Of a DNA stretch of 37,127 nt, positions 1-11,500 are shown one piece after another (position 1 is the stretch's first letter; the number at the start of each line of letters is the position of its first letter). Source of the DNA: Beroe ovata (lineage: Eukaryota; Ctenophora; Nuda; Beroida; Beroidae). The notes under the pieces are model-generated. The model was not told the origin of the DNA, made no database searches, and was given only the letters and a program-made list of their open reading frames with translations. Made by a program: the position numbers and the translations under genes. The DNA is taken from assembly GCA_946803715.1 (NCBI GenBank), contig CAMPET010000332.1, positions 1 to 37,127 on the forward strand, written 5' to 3'.

Positions 1-838
1 TCAACGAAAAACATCAAATTCTTGGTACGTATCTCGACCGTGGCAATTTCATGATTCATCACGTATATCTTGTTTCCGTGCTGTGGTATCAGTGATATCT
101 GATTTAAGGAATGTTTCTGACTACCACTTTATGTAGAGCAGTAGAGCATGGTACATCATCGCATCATTAACTTGCACATCATTACACTGTCTTCCGGTCT
201 TCTTACAAGATCNAGCTATCTCTCGTACGGGGAGAAGTTTGGTGTCGGGGACTCCATCATCTGCTACATCGATTTGGAGAGCCAGGTTTGTCCTTCGTTG
301 AATTTGCGTGTGTTGTAAAAGTTTTTTGAATTGTACAAACTTATCCAATAGGTAATCATTGATGATTCGTCCTCCTAGAATAAACTAATAAAGGTGTATT
401 TACGAGATTTACATCGTTTTTCAGAAAAAGACGATATCGTTCTCCAAAAACGGGAAGTATTTCGGTCCGGCTTTCTTCTTGGAAGGAGAGTTCGCGGCAA
501 AACCACTATTCCCTTCAGTTTCANGAGTAAGGATTACAACGCTTGTGTCCTCAGAGTAGGCTGGTCTCAAGACAACTATGATATCTCTGTAAGTGTGAGA
601 GCTGATCAACATTTACTATTCTTTTCCACCGCTAAAGGATAAGTATTCTTTCTCTCATTGAACAAGTCTATAGGTAGTACTAAAGCTATGCTGTTAGCAC
701 CGACAATCGACATATTACCTATCATGACAGGACATACTATATCTTAGTGGCTATAGTGCACATGATATTTTCAGCTGGGAGAAAACACCACATCCTGGGG
801 CTATGGTGGTACAGCCAAGAAGTCTCATGACAACAGCN
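1..838 (+). repeat. Reversed-order duplicate fragments of hnRNP U-like SPRY exons
   Basis: Three pieces nearly identical to the downstream gene lie here in reverse order, separated by single Ns at 213, 524 and 838. Positions 1-212 match 2416-2627, 214-523 match 2109-2418, and 525-837 match 1799-2111. Adjacent pieces overlap by only 3 bases in the reference copy. They carry broken exon parts: the end of the third SPRY exon (1-24), the 3' part of the second (214-285), most of the third (425-523), the 3' part of the first (525-588) and the 5' part of the second (775-837). A few substitutions and small indels separate the copies. The order cannot encode protein. I read it as contigs of the alternative haplotype wrongly placed at a scaffold edge. 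Confidence 0.85.
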
Positions 839-1760
839 ATGTGGAGTTCAAACTTGCCGTGAGACCACGCCAAAATCACGATTTGAAACCCCTGGTAACG
901 ACAACTTTTGTCTGAAGACATTCTAACAAGTGTTCACGGCTTATTTCTTGCCACAGAATTTAATTCCGCGGTCGTTTCTGAGCTGAACCCTCGGGAAATC
1001 GGTGAAAAACATGATTTAGTACAGTACTAGGGCCGGGTAGGGCTCGTTTTAGTATGAGTTAAATTGTCGTTGATAGAAGCCCGTTATGCAGAGGGTCCGG
1101 AATATGGGATGAAGGACACTGGTGATTGGAACATGGAGTCCTTGTTGCCATAGTGCACGTCAAAAAGCAACTGAAATGCCATGTAGGATGGTCTGTAGCT
1201 GGGAAAAATGCCTCAATACGTGTCTGAATCTCTGGGGAAATATTTCCTTACCTGCTTAGCCCGTCTTCTAGTCATAAGATGTGGCCACAGTAAAAACAGC
1301 GACATTATGGTCGTGAAACAATATTATCAGTGTCTTCAACTCAGCTCCAAGTATCTGCAACATTTGTTGGATACTGTTGATGAAATCTCATCGTGATTGC
1401 TGAATATTGATTCCAGTAGATTATCTGTAGTTATAGGACTACCTTCGAGAAAAAGAATGATCCATTTGTCTCCATGGCCATAGAACAAAAACTTTATTCC
1501 ACCTATGTCATATTTGTCTTGTTTCAAAGAAGCAGGATACTAATCGTTGATAACATAGGAAACTCTAAAAATTTGATGGGCGACCTATTCAAAAAAGTGA
1601 AAAGAAGGTTCAACTCAGAATTATCCTTGGTAGTGCCTTACCAAGAGACCCTCTTATGTGATTTCCCCACATCATTGACCCATCCTGTGCAATAGTCAAT
1701 CCCATCCCAATCAACCCCATCCTCTTCCTCATGAATTCCCTAACATTTGCCTCTTCGCAG
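839..1760. other. Unassigned stretch upstream of the intact SPRY exons
   Basis: This 0.9 kb lies between the last single N and the first intact SPRY exon. The N-terminal exons of the hnRNP U-like gene should lie here or off the window, but I could not identify them. An open segment at 840-893 ends at a possible donor. A short + frame near 1125-1230 contains a VGWSV string faintly like a SPRY core, but it is closed by stops. A minus frame at 1336-1527 is open but has no secure identity. Confidence 0.4.
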
Positions 1761-4700
1761 ATTGCATTTGAGGTGTTGGCACTAGAGGAGACGTACAAGA
1801 GTAAGGATTACAACGCTTGTGTCCTCAGAGTAGGCTGGTCTCAAGACAACTATGATATCTCTGTAAGTGTGAGAGCTGATCAACATTTACTATTCTTTTC
1901 CACCGCTAAAGGATAAGTATTCTTTCTCTCATTGAACAAGTCTATAGGTAGTACTAAAGCTATGCTGTTAGCACCGACAATCGACATATTACCTATCATG
2001 ACAGGACATACTATATCTTAGTGGCTATAGTGCACATGATATTTTCAGCTGGGAGAAAACACCACATCCTGGGGCTATGGTGGTACAGCCAAGAAGTCTC
2101 ATGACAACAGCTATCTCTCGTACGGGGAGAAGTTTGGTGTCGGGGACTCCATCATCTGCTACATCGATTTGGAAAGCCAGGTTTGTCCTTCGTTAAATTT
2201 GCGTCTGTTGTAAAAGTTTTTTGAATTGTACAAACTTATTCAATAGGTCATCATTGATGATTCGTCCTCCTAGAATAAACTAATAAAGGTGTATTTACAA
2301 GATTTACATCGTTTTTCAGAAAAAGATGATATCGTTCTCCAAAAACGGGAAGTATTTCGGTCCGGCTTTCTTTTTGGAAGGAGAGTTCGCGGCAAAACCA
2401 CTATTCCCTTCAGTTTCAACGAAAAACATCAAATTCTTGGTACGTATCTCGACCGTGGCAATTTCATGATTCATCACGTATATCTTGTTTCCGTGCTGTG
2501 GTATCAGTGATATCTGATTTAAGGAATGTTTCTGACTACCACTTTATGTAGAGCAGTAGAGCATGGTACATCATCGCATCATTAACTTGCACATCATTAC
2601 ACTGTCTTCCGGTCTTCTTACAAGATCAACCAGCTCAATGCACGGCGTTCATCCATTTATTCACCATGATACTAGATGAGTAGATGAAATACCAGATGCT
2701 CTTGGTAATCACCCGCTATTTCAGCTTAATTTCGGACAGCAACCCACACGGACGCCACTGCTAGACGGCTACAAGATGATCGCTTTCACACCCGCTATCC
2801 ACATTCACCCCTGCGTTTCCGGACCCACTTCTCTGGCGGATGCCGAGTTTCTCCTCATGGTGGGGCTGCCGGCCGCCGGCAAGAGCACGTGGTGTGAGAG
2901 CCATGCGGCGGCTAACCCCGACAAGCGATATAACATACTCGGCACGAACCTTATCATGGAGAAGATGAGAGTCACGGGATTGGCACGGAAACGGAACTAT
3001 CATGGGAGATGGGACGAGCTGATCAAGAGGGCAACGAGTATCCTCAACATCCTCTTCAAAATAGTGGAGCAGAAGTTGGAACGCTTCCCCAGGAACATTA
3101 TCCTTGATCAGACTAATGTGTATGAGAGTGCTCGGAAACGCAAATTGAGGAGCTTCGGGAAATTCGGGCGTAAGGTAGCCATTGTGATAGTGAATGGTAA
3201 TGCTGAGTTAACAGAGAGAAACTCAAAGAGGGAGAGGGAGGAGGGCAAGTTCGTGCCGCAGAGTGCTGTCATGGAAATGAAGGCTAATTTCAAAGTACCG
3301 TCAATGAGCGAGGGATTTAACGAAATTCAGTACATTGAAATGAATGAAGAATCTGCCATAAAACAGATCCAGCTGTTTGTGGATGAAGGAAAGAGATTCA
3401 AATCATCTGGCGGCGGCAGTGACGAGAAACCGAAGACTGCCGAAAAGCGGCTACCCGAGAAGCCACCATTCGAAGATAAGCTAACTAAACGCCCGCGATC
3501 GGACTTCGAGGGTCCTAGGTCGACAGAGCCTGCTCGATCTGCGAATCATAGCGGTGCAGCAGATCCCAGCAGAGCCGGATCAAGAGATGGTACGGATAGG
3601 GGTCGTGGAGGCTCGTTCCGAGGAGGACAGCGCTCATTTGAAGACAGACGGAGGGAAGATGACCGTAGATCGGATGATCGGGGAGCAAGAAGAAGTGATA
3701 GTGGAGGTAGTGGCTATTCTGGCAGGGATGATGATAGCCGCCGTGGTTCATTCAGGGGAGAGAGGTCTGGTGTCAAGTCAGATAACGATCAGAGGCACCC
3801 CAGGGATTCAAATTTCTCCAGATCTGACGACTCAATCAGCGGTCGCGACCATAATAGCAGTGGTTTTGGCGGAAGGGGCAGTGAAAGAGGTAGCTTTGGC
3901 GGAAGAGATAGTGGTGGATTCGGCAGAAGAGCCAGCAGTAGCTTTCGCGGCAGAGATGGTGGTGGTTTTGGCGGAAAAGATAGCAGTAGCTTTGGCGGCA
4001 GAGAAAGTGGTGGTTTTGGCGGGAAAGACAGCAGTGGTTTTGGCGGACAGGATAGCAGTGACAGAGGGAGTGGTGGTTTTGGCGGAAGGGGCAGTGAAAG
4101 AGGTGGCTTTGGCGGCAGAGCTAGCGGTAGCTTTGGCGGCAGAGATAGTGGTGGTTTTGGTGCGAAAGATAGCAGTGGCTTTGGTGGGAAGGATAGCAGT
4201 GGTTTTGGTGGGAAGGATAGCAGTGACAGAGGTAGTGGTGGCTTTGGCGGAAGGGGCAGTGAAAGAGGTGGCTTTGGCGGCAGAGATAGTGGTGGTTTTA
4301 GTGGGAAAGATAGCAGTGGCTTGGGCGGCAGGGAAACTGGTGGTTTTGGCGGGAAAGACAGCAGTGGCTTTGGCGGGAAGGATAGCAGTGGTTTTGGTGG
4401 GAAGGATAGCAGTGGCAGAGGTAGTGGTGGCTTTGGCGGCCGAGATAGTGGTGGTTTTGGTGGAAAGGACAGCAGTGGCTTTGGCAGTAGATATGGTGGT
4501 GATTTTGGCGGGAAGGATAGCAGTGGCAGAGATATCGGTTCCTTTGGCGGGAAAGACGGCGGTGGTTTTGGAGGGAAGCATAGCAGTGGCAGAGATAGTG
4601 GTGGTTTTGGCGGGAAGGAAAGCGGTGGCAAAGGCGACAGATATAGTCGTGATTTTGGCCGAGGTGATTTACCCAACAGAGATAGAAACCCTGGGCCACT

Positions 4701-6742
4701 AACCCGAGATACCAGTACTTTTAATCGCGATACTGGGCACAGGAGTTCAGGGGAAGGGAATAGCAATTTTGGAAGAGGATTCAGTGATTCATCCAGAGGC
4801 TCGTTTGGGAATAGGAGCAGTGGGCAAGGGAACTTTGTCCAAGCTGGGAATGAACAGTCTAGAGAACAGACAAGTGGGACTGATTCGTCAATGGGAGGTG
4901 AGTTGAAACTGTCGTTCATCATGTGCCTTCGCTAGTTTTTCATGTTTTGAGTTATGTTTGCTAATTTTATCCACGTTTGGGTTTTCAACTGAGTCTACTC
5001 AACCACTCAATGTTTCACCTATTCCCAGCTGGACGCCAGTTTGCACCAGGATGGGATCTGAAGAGCCACAACGAGCCCCAACGACAACAGCCACCTCCAA
5101 ACCAGCCGATCTCAAGCAACCCTAGTGGTCCGACTAATTGGGGCCAGTCCTGGGGCGGAAACAATCCGTCCGGACCTGCCAGTCCCGCCCAGCCGGAGTC
5201 CGGTTTCGGTGGTAATAGGGGCCATGGCATGGACTATAATAAGCCTCAGCAGGACTATAACAACAAGTCATTTGGTTCCACTTCTATAGAGTACAACGTA
5301 CCCGAAACTAAGCAATACGGAGTCCAACACGACTACAGCGAGAGTACACAGTCCTCCTCCTACATGCAGGGAGCAAGAGGTGGCTTTGATGCGGCGTCAT
5401 CCGCTCAGCAAGGCGGCTCAGGGGCACGGCGTGGCTATAACCAGGCTTCAAACAATGAGCAAGGCAGATTCGGTGGTCACCATTCTGGAAATCAATCGAA
5501 CGAGAGCTTCGTATCCAACAAAGTGTCGTCCAGTATGACCAGCACTAAACCGAGTTACGATCCGTCACAATACACCAACTATGGTTCTACAGGAGGTGGC
5601 GATAGTGGCTACAGTTCCACGTCCTATCAAACTGCCAACTACCAGGGCGGCGGTGACTACGGTGGCCAGACTACCAGCTATACTCAGTCTTACAATAAAC
5701 CAGCTGAGGAGGCTTACAAGAAGCCACCACCTACTGTCGAGTATAGTTCCTATCAGAGTGGCAGTCAGTCGGGCGGCAATATGGCGCATAGTGGGAGTCA
5801 GCAGGGTGGCTACAGCACCGGATTCAGTACACAGAGTTACGGGGATCAGCAGGAGTCCATGGACTACAAAGAGTACTCAAGTCAACAGTTCAATCAAGCA
5901 CAGTCTCACCCGCAGTATGGTGAGTACAGCCGTGCCGTGGCGCACGTGGCGCACTACAAGTACATCACTCCATCGAACAAGTGACAACCTTCACTGATAT
6001 GATCACAATACCAAAGTGATCATGTTACTCATTGATATTGCCCAATTTGACATAGTGCGTTTCAGGCAAAATGCAAGCAGATCTCAAGGATTCTGTTTCC
6101 CAGATATTCCAAAATTACGGGAGTTAGTGGATTTTCAATTGATATCAACATCATATTTTGAATTTAAAATCCGTATTCTATCCAAATCCAATATCCATGA
6201 TTAATATCCCAGATTTATGACATTGAATTTGACTGTCATTGTCCATCGTTATGTCCCACTCTTCAGGCCAACTGAGCGGAATAGCCCGTAAACAGGAAGC
6301 GAAGAATGAGGCTGCCAGTGTACAACTCTACACGGAAAATTACCACCCACAGCAACCTGAGCAGCAACCTGTGCAATATCAGCAGCAACAATACGGAGCT
6401 GTGCAGAAGTATCCTGCCACTAACCAGCAACAACAGGTAGTTAATGTGGTCACTTTCATCCGCTTGATAATAGTCGAGGGAACAATGAAACATGTGAACT
6501 ATATTCGTGTATCAAAGCTGGTACGGTCGCACCCCGCCTATCCATGTTCCTGATGCAATGCCAATATTCAATGTTGAAGAACTCATTATTCCTCAAAGTC
6601 AATCATCCAGAGACCCTAATCCCGGTACTGTTTCCAGGTGGCTGTGGATTCTAACCAAGCGAGTTACCAACAATATCCACCTCAACAGCAGTTCATCTCC
6701 GCGCCAAACCCGCCCTACCAGAGCTTCCCAGGATTCCAGTAG
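1761..6742 (+). CDS. Heterogeneous nuclear ribonucleoprotein U-like protein (5' partial)
   Basis: This gene encodes a nuclear RNA-binding protein of the hnRNP U/HNRNPUL family. Exons read from splice sites and frame are 1761-1862, 2049-2180, 2320-2439, 2725-4897, 5029-5919, 6267-6436 and 6638-6742 (stop TAG at 6740). The first three encode the SPRY domain (LRVGWS, GYGGTAKKS, FSKNGKYFG). Exon four opens with LNFGQQ and then a polynucleotide-kinase-like P-loop domain: Walker A in VGLPAAGKSTW, then YNILGTN, ILDQTNVY and VMEMKANF, all family hallmarks. The rest of that exon is a low-complexity tail of dozens of FGG-(R/K)-DS units, followed by Gln/Tyr/Ser/Gly-rich prion-like sequence in the last exons. 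The N-terminal part (a SAP domain in relatives) is not visible. The gene is convergent with the O-GlcNAcase gene. Identity is secure; the choice between U, UL1 and UL2 is not. Confidence 0.93.
3840..4670 (+). repeat. Coding minisatellite (FGG-R/K-DS repeats) in the hnRNP U-like tail
   Basis: About 830 bp of tandem, imperfect units of roughly 30 bp encode GGFGG(K/R)DSSG-type repeats. Higher-order copies carry RGSGGFGG and GSERGGFGG variants. The skewed repeat keeps other frames open on both strands for hundreds of codons (for example a 382-codon + frame and a 377-codon minus frame). These are by-products of the repeat, not genes. RGG/FGG-rich tails of this family bind RNA and drive condensation; that role is inferred here. 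Confidence 0.9.
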
Positions 6743-7440
6743 TAGCTACACTCAACAAAGTGTGACGTCATTATACAGTGTTTCGGTATCATGGAAACTT
6801 TGTGCCCCCGACCCAAGTTCTTCGTTTATCATCGCTATTCGGACAGATGCTTCGAGTATGGTTTGTTTCAACTTTAAGTGATACCCATTGATAATGGGAC
6901 TAAATTTTTGGAGAGTGAGATACTTTGGTACTCTGGTAGCCGGAACCCAGTACCATTAGTCAGTACCATTTCATTTTTACGCCCAGCACTGACAATATAT
7001 GCGATTACGACGAATTGTATCAGTATGAACATTGCTGATATTAGAAACTTTTGATCGCCCGGAGTCGACTTATGCCCGAAATACACCCTTATTAATATTT
7101 GAGAGGCTGCAATTGAACTGTCATGCCGATGAATAACACTTACACAGTTCATTAGCAGTAGCTGAGAACCGGTACCAGTTCGATGAATATTACTCATAAT
7201 CATATTGGAAATGAAATTGGAAATGGAAATTACATGAGCATCCTTCAAATTTTATAGCTTTTATTTTTAATGAGCCCCTGCCCATTTCAGTTTTCCACTT
7301 CATTCTAACTCTAAGTTCTGCCAATGTCATTCGTCCACACGCACCGGCAATGTAAACTTCAAAAATGTACACTTCAATTTCAAAAAAACCTTGTGCAATG
7401 TGGCCCTAGCAGTAGCTGTCGAGAAAATATGAAATCATTT
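6743..7440. other. Intergenic spacer / probable 3' UTR of the hnRNP U-like gene
   Basis: The sequence after the stop codon at 6742 is AT-rich with no convincing ORF, RNA gene or splice-linked exon. It probably contains the 3' UTR of the hnRNP U-like gene. No polyadenylation signal could be assigned with confidence. Confidence 0.5.
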
Positions 7441-8030
7441 TGGGCGTGTGCACACGTTGCGCGCCTCTGTTCTACTCACAGTTACTTTGTAGGATTGTAC
7501 CCTACCGTCGGTGCGCGCGATCTTTAATCCGCCCCGATTTTCAATCCGCCCCTTGCCAGGGATAAAATCCCGCCAGCAAGGGTAGGTTGAAATCCTATTC
7601 CTACAAACAGTTGCACTTGCTGAACTGAAAAGTCGTAGAATAATAATATGTAGAAAACCACTGTGCACACGTTGCGCGCCCCTGTTCTACTTAGTGAACT
7701 GCAGTTCACTGAATAGAAAAAGTCGTAGACTTCATGAAAACTCGTAGAAAGAAGACCACGGAGACGCGCAGCGCGCGCGGAGTATTTGGGTCACGCAGCG
7801 CGGGAACAAAAACCACGCAGCGGCGCGCGCCGCGCGCACGGAGTATTACTACTAGTACTATTATTTGGGTCACACAGCGCGGGAATTGCATTTGCAATTG
7901 TCAATCGATGATCGCGATGATAGACCCTGTCGAGAATTTCGTTTTGCTTTAGCTTTGCTCGCGCGCTTGCATCGCCAGACAACGCGGGAGCATTTGGGCG
8001 CACAGCTGAGTAGCTCTGAGGTCTGTTTCT
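7440..8030. repeat. CpG-rich repeat cluster with foldback element
   Basis: Two copies of a TGTGCACACGTTGCGCGCC-type motif (7446 and 7663) flank a foldback element at 7489-7604. That element has inverted ends resembling GTAGGATTTYACCCTACC. A CGCAGCGCGCGCGGAG-containing block follows (about 7740-7860), then a segment ending near 8000 with GATAGACCCTGTCGAGAA. Each part recurs elsewhere: the foldback element at 19336-19423 in the opposite orientation, the CpG block at 34313-34432, and the last part at about 19810-19870 inverted. The strong CG content stands out against the AT-rich surroundings. These look like non-autonomous MITE-type elements; no transposase is present. Confidence 0.8.
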
Positions 8031-8250
8031 TTTATACTGACAGTGTGAGTGATCAATATCATCTCAAAATAATACAAATAGAAACACTGATATTAAAATG
8101 ACGTGTCCGTGCGTTATCACTATATTTGCATTCGAAAATCAAATACAATATTAATTTCCTATTTTCATTATGATTAAGTGAAAGTCAAAATGAAAATACT
8201 GCTGCAAGTGCATAATATAGTAGGTGACATCATGTCATCATGATCATTTT

Positions 8251-8300
8251 TGCCGGATGTTAATGTTATCTGTCCAGTTCCACTGTTTCTTGCGCGCCCC
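8251..8300. repeat. Short repeat (GCCGGATGTTATCTGTCC family), copy 1
   Basis: This short interspersed sequence shares the GCCGGATGTTA..ATCTGTCC..CACTGTTTCT string with copies near 9225-9257 and 19304-19334. In this copy the string is interrupted by small insertions. It is probably the end of the CpG-rich foldback family. Confidence 0.7.
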
Positions 8301-8527
8301 AAGTTAACAGCCTGCATTGACAGAGGACAATTGAGCTGTTCTAAAAAAGTTTCGACATCTTAAACGATGGTATCGGTGATTTAAGTAAGAAAAGTCTCAC
8401 TCTCAAATCATGAAATTTTTCTACAGCGTTGATTTAACACTGAATATGAAAATGGTGCAATAAGAGTATACAAGAAAAAACGAAAAATATAATTCAATCT
8501 CGGCGTTATCGCGGTGTTGGACTTGGA

Positions 8528-11500
8528 TCACTGCGCAACGGCATCTGTCGAAACGGCACTGTCCGGAGCTGCATTCTCCTGTATCGAGTCGGGAATACCA
8601 TCATCCTCCGGGTCGAATGTCTTACCGAGGAACACCTAAAACACACGTACATCTCATTAGCTGTGCCTTGGGAATATTATCAAACAGTACACAGCAACAC
8701 ACAGCAACAATCAACATTTGTGAATCCTATATTGCTTTGAGTAGTAAAAGTAAAACTAAAAGCATCGGTCAAGTGAGAGTGAAATGGCGCACCTGGTTGA
8801 GCGGCTGAGTGGGCATGTTTATCTCCTTGAAGCCGAGAGAAGTGTAAAAGTTGAGATATCTGATATCATCAGGACTGATGTCTAGATGCACCCCACGCGA
8901 CCCTAAAGAACACGAAATAAGACCAAGAGGCATCATACAAGTCGTGTTAGCTTTAACTTGATTATACTATAATCATTATAGTGTGATTATGGATTATTCA
9001 GAGTGATTTCACATGATTTGCGTGAGGTCACGTGTCTACTCACCACTTCGTTTGAGGGACTCCAAGACACACGTGATGAGACTCTCCCCCATGCCCTTCC
9101 CCTGGGCCCGAGATAAGAGGTTGAATTTGATGTGAGAGGGATAGGGCCCACTCAAACACTCGGGTATGATGACTTTGGGTGGGTTGTGGAAACCATTGGC
9201 CACTTCCTGTGGATATTGAGAAGATTTGCCGGATGTTATCTGTCCACTGTTTCTCGCGCACAGCTAGATCAATGAAATTGCACGATCACGCCGTAGCAAC
9301 ACACGCCGTAGCAACACTCGAGATCACGGCAACGCGTTCACTCATACGACGATCACACAACAACACACGATCACTCATAGTCATAGCAACACGTGGCAGA
9401 TTAGCAACACATGTCACAAAACACGTTAGGACTAGGAGCACGTGACACATAAGCAACACAAAACACGTTAGGTACACGTGACACGACACCTGATAGCAAC
9501 TCACATCAGTACTGTTCCAGGCTGATTTATCAGGTCCGGGAGCAGCGTACTTCTCACACATTTTCGGCAACCACTCCGAGTAGACATCTTCGTAAAAACT
9601 CTGCGTATCGACGACGCCGAGCACGTAACCACACACTCCAGCGTCGTCTGTTAGCACGTACGCTAACTCGGACGAGAATTGTAGATAGGGTCCCACACCC
9701 CTGAGAGGGAGAGGGAGGGTAGCGGTTAACTATAGACCATGTTGAGAATTTCGACGCATCAGTGGCCAGGTGATGGAAAAAGTATTGTGTAACAGTGGCT
9801 CTTTATTTTTAATGGGTGTGTCTTATTCTTAGCAGAAAGGTAATTGCACACTGTTTAGTGTTAATGAATGAGCCAAGGACGCATTAGAGAGAACAATTGC
9901 CCTCATTTGAAATGGGTATTTGGAGATGCATATTTGTAATTTGGTACACCAACGTATTATTGGATCACATGGTAGTCCGTAGTGCAGTTGGCATTCACTA
10001 TTGTACAAATAATCTTCATGACTAATTGATAGATGCTATACAGTGCTATCAATGCTCTAGAGTGCGATTTGTGTATACTTCTGTGTTGTGTTTTCATTAT
10101 AGACATTCCATTCGGTCCACTAGGGCCTATGATTTAACCCGTATACCGTACCTCATGTAAAATGATACACCACTTTCAACAAAAATTCAACAAAAATCAG
10201 TTCAATTTTTTTCTGGCAGGTGCAAGGTAATCTGATGATGATTTTGGATTTGGATCGATTCATTTAGTTTGATTTTCGTATTTGTCTAAACCGTATGTTC
10301 GCATGGTATCATCATTCACAAATCAAACTCAACTATCTGACAGGTCTTCTTGCTCATATGAACCATGATAATTGGCAAATATTCGCTTCGAGACGTTGAA
10401 ACGTTTGTCAACAGATCAAAATCAAAGAATACTCATAGCAGCACTCAACTTTTGGAGACACTACTTCTTGTGATGACAGTTTGGTTTATTATGGCATATC
10501 TAACAGCTACTACGATCTCAAAAGACGCTTAAAAACGCGTTATGCAATCATAAATTAGATGATATTTTTGGTGATTTGTATTTTTGGTGATATATTATTT
10601 CAGAGCTGAGCTGTGTGTCTTACCTATCCCCAATAATATCTGGGTGGTCAGGGAATAAATGGGTGCCGTCTTGACCGTTATCAGAATTCAGCAAACAGAT
10701 CTTGTATAAATACTCCTGAAAACATGAATGATCATATTTTAACTGACTTGCAATGAAGGGATAATAGTTTGTTAAAGCTAGATTCACTGCATCAAAATGA
10801 GCTNTAAGAGGTTGAATTTGATGTGAGAGGGATAGGGTCCACTCAGACACTCGGGAATGATGACTTTGGGTGGATTATGGAAACCATTGGCCACTTCCTG
10901 TAGAAATTGAGGAGATAATGCACAGCTAAATCAGTAAAATCACACGATCACTGATAGTCATGCGTTGCAACACACGCCGTCGCAACACTCGCGATCACGG
11001 CAACCCGTTCCACGTTCACTCACAGCAAGTGCAACAGTGCAACACACTATCACTCATATAGCAACACAGGGCACATTAGCAACACATGTCACATAACACG
11101 TTAGGAGCACGTGACACATTAGCAACACAAAACACGTTAGGTACCTGGTACACGTGACACGATACCAACAATCACGACACCTGATAGCAACTCACATCAG
11201 TACTGTTCCAGGCTGATTTATCAGGTCCGGGAGCAGCGTACTTCTCACACATTTTCGGCAACCACTCCGAGTAGACATCCTCGTAAAAACTCTGAGTATC
11301 TACAACACCGAGCACGTAACCACACACTCCAGCGTCGTCTGTTAGCACGTACGCTAACTCGGACGAGAATTGTAGATAGGGTCCCACACCCCTGAGAGGG
11401 AGAGGGAGGGTAGAGGGTGTGGCATAAGCGGTTAATTATAGACCATCTCGAGAAATTCGACGCATCAGTGGCCAGGTGATGGAAAAAGTATTGTGTAACA

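Larger units (their letters stand above)
9114..10803 (-). repeat. Duplicated block of OGA exons 13-15, copy 1
   Basis: This segment of about 1690 bp is a near copy of 10805-12478, and a single N at 10804 marks the join. It holds exon 13 (10624-10715), exon 14 (9505-9700) and the 5' part of exon 15 (up to 9206; exon 15 itself continues past the block to 9044). The copies differ by scattered substitutions, small indels and one extra repeat of about 33 bp at 9225-9257. The level and type of difference, plus the N-join, fit two alleles placed in tandem better than a true tandem duplication. Confidence 0.85.

Noticed and set aside
3554-4702. Long + frame of 382 codons rich in Ala/Val/Glu
   Set aside because: It is a shifted reading of the FGG-repeat exon of the hnRNP U-like gene. 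The repeat period keeps it open, and it has no independent start context or domain.
3789-4922. Long minus frames of 377 and 249 codons rich in Pro/Leu or Thr/Ala
   Set aside because: These are antisense readings of the same coding minisatellite, with no domain or splice support.
7440-8030. CRISPR-like or tRNA-like reading of the CpG-rich repeats
   Set aside because: Units are not evenly spaced with unique spacers, there are no tRNA box sequences, and the blocks recur as dispersed elements.
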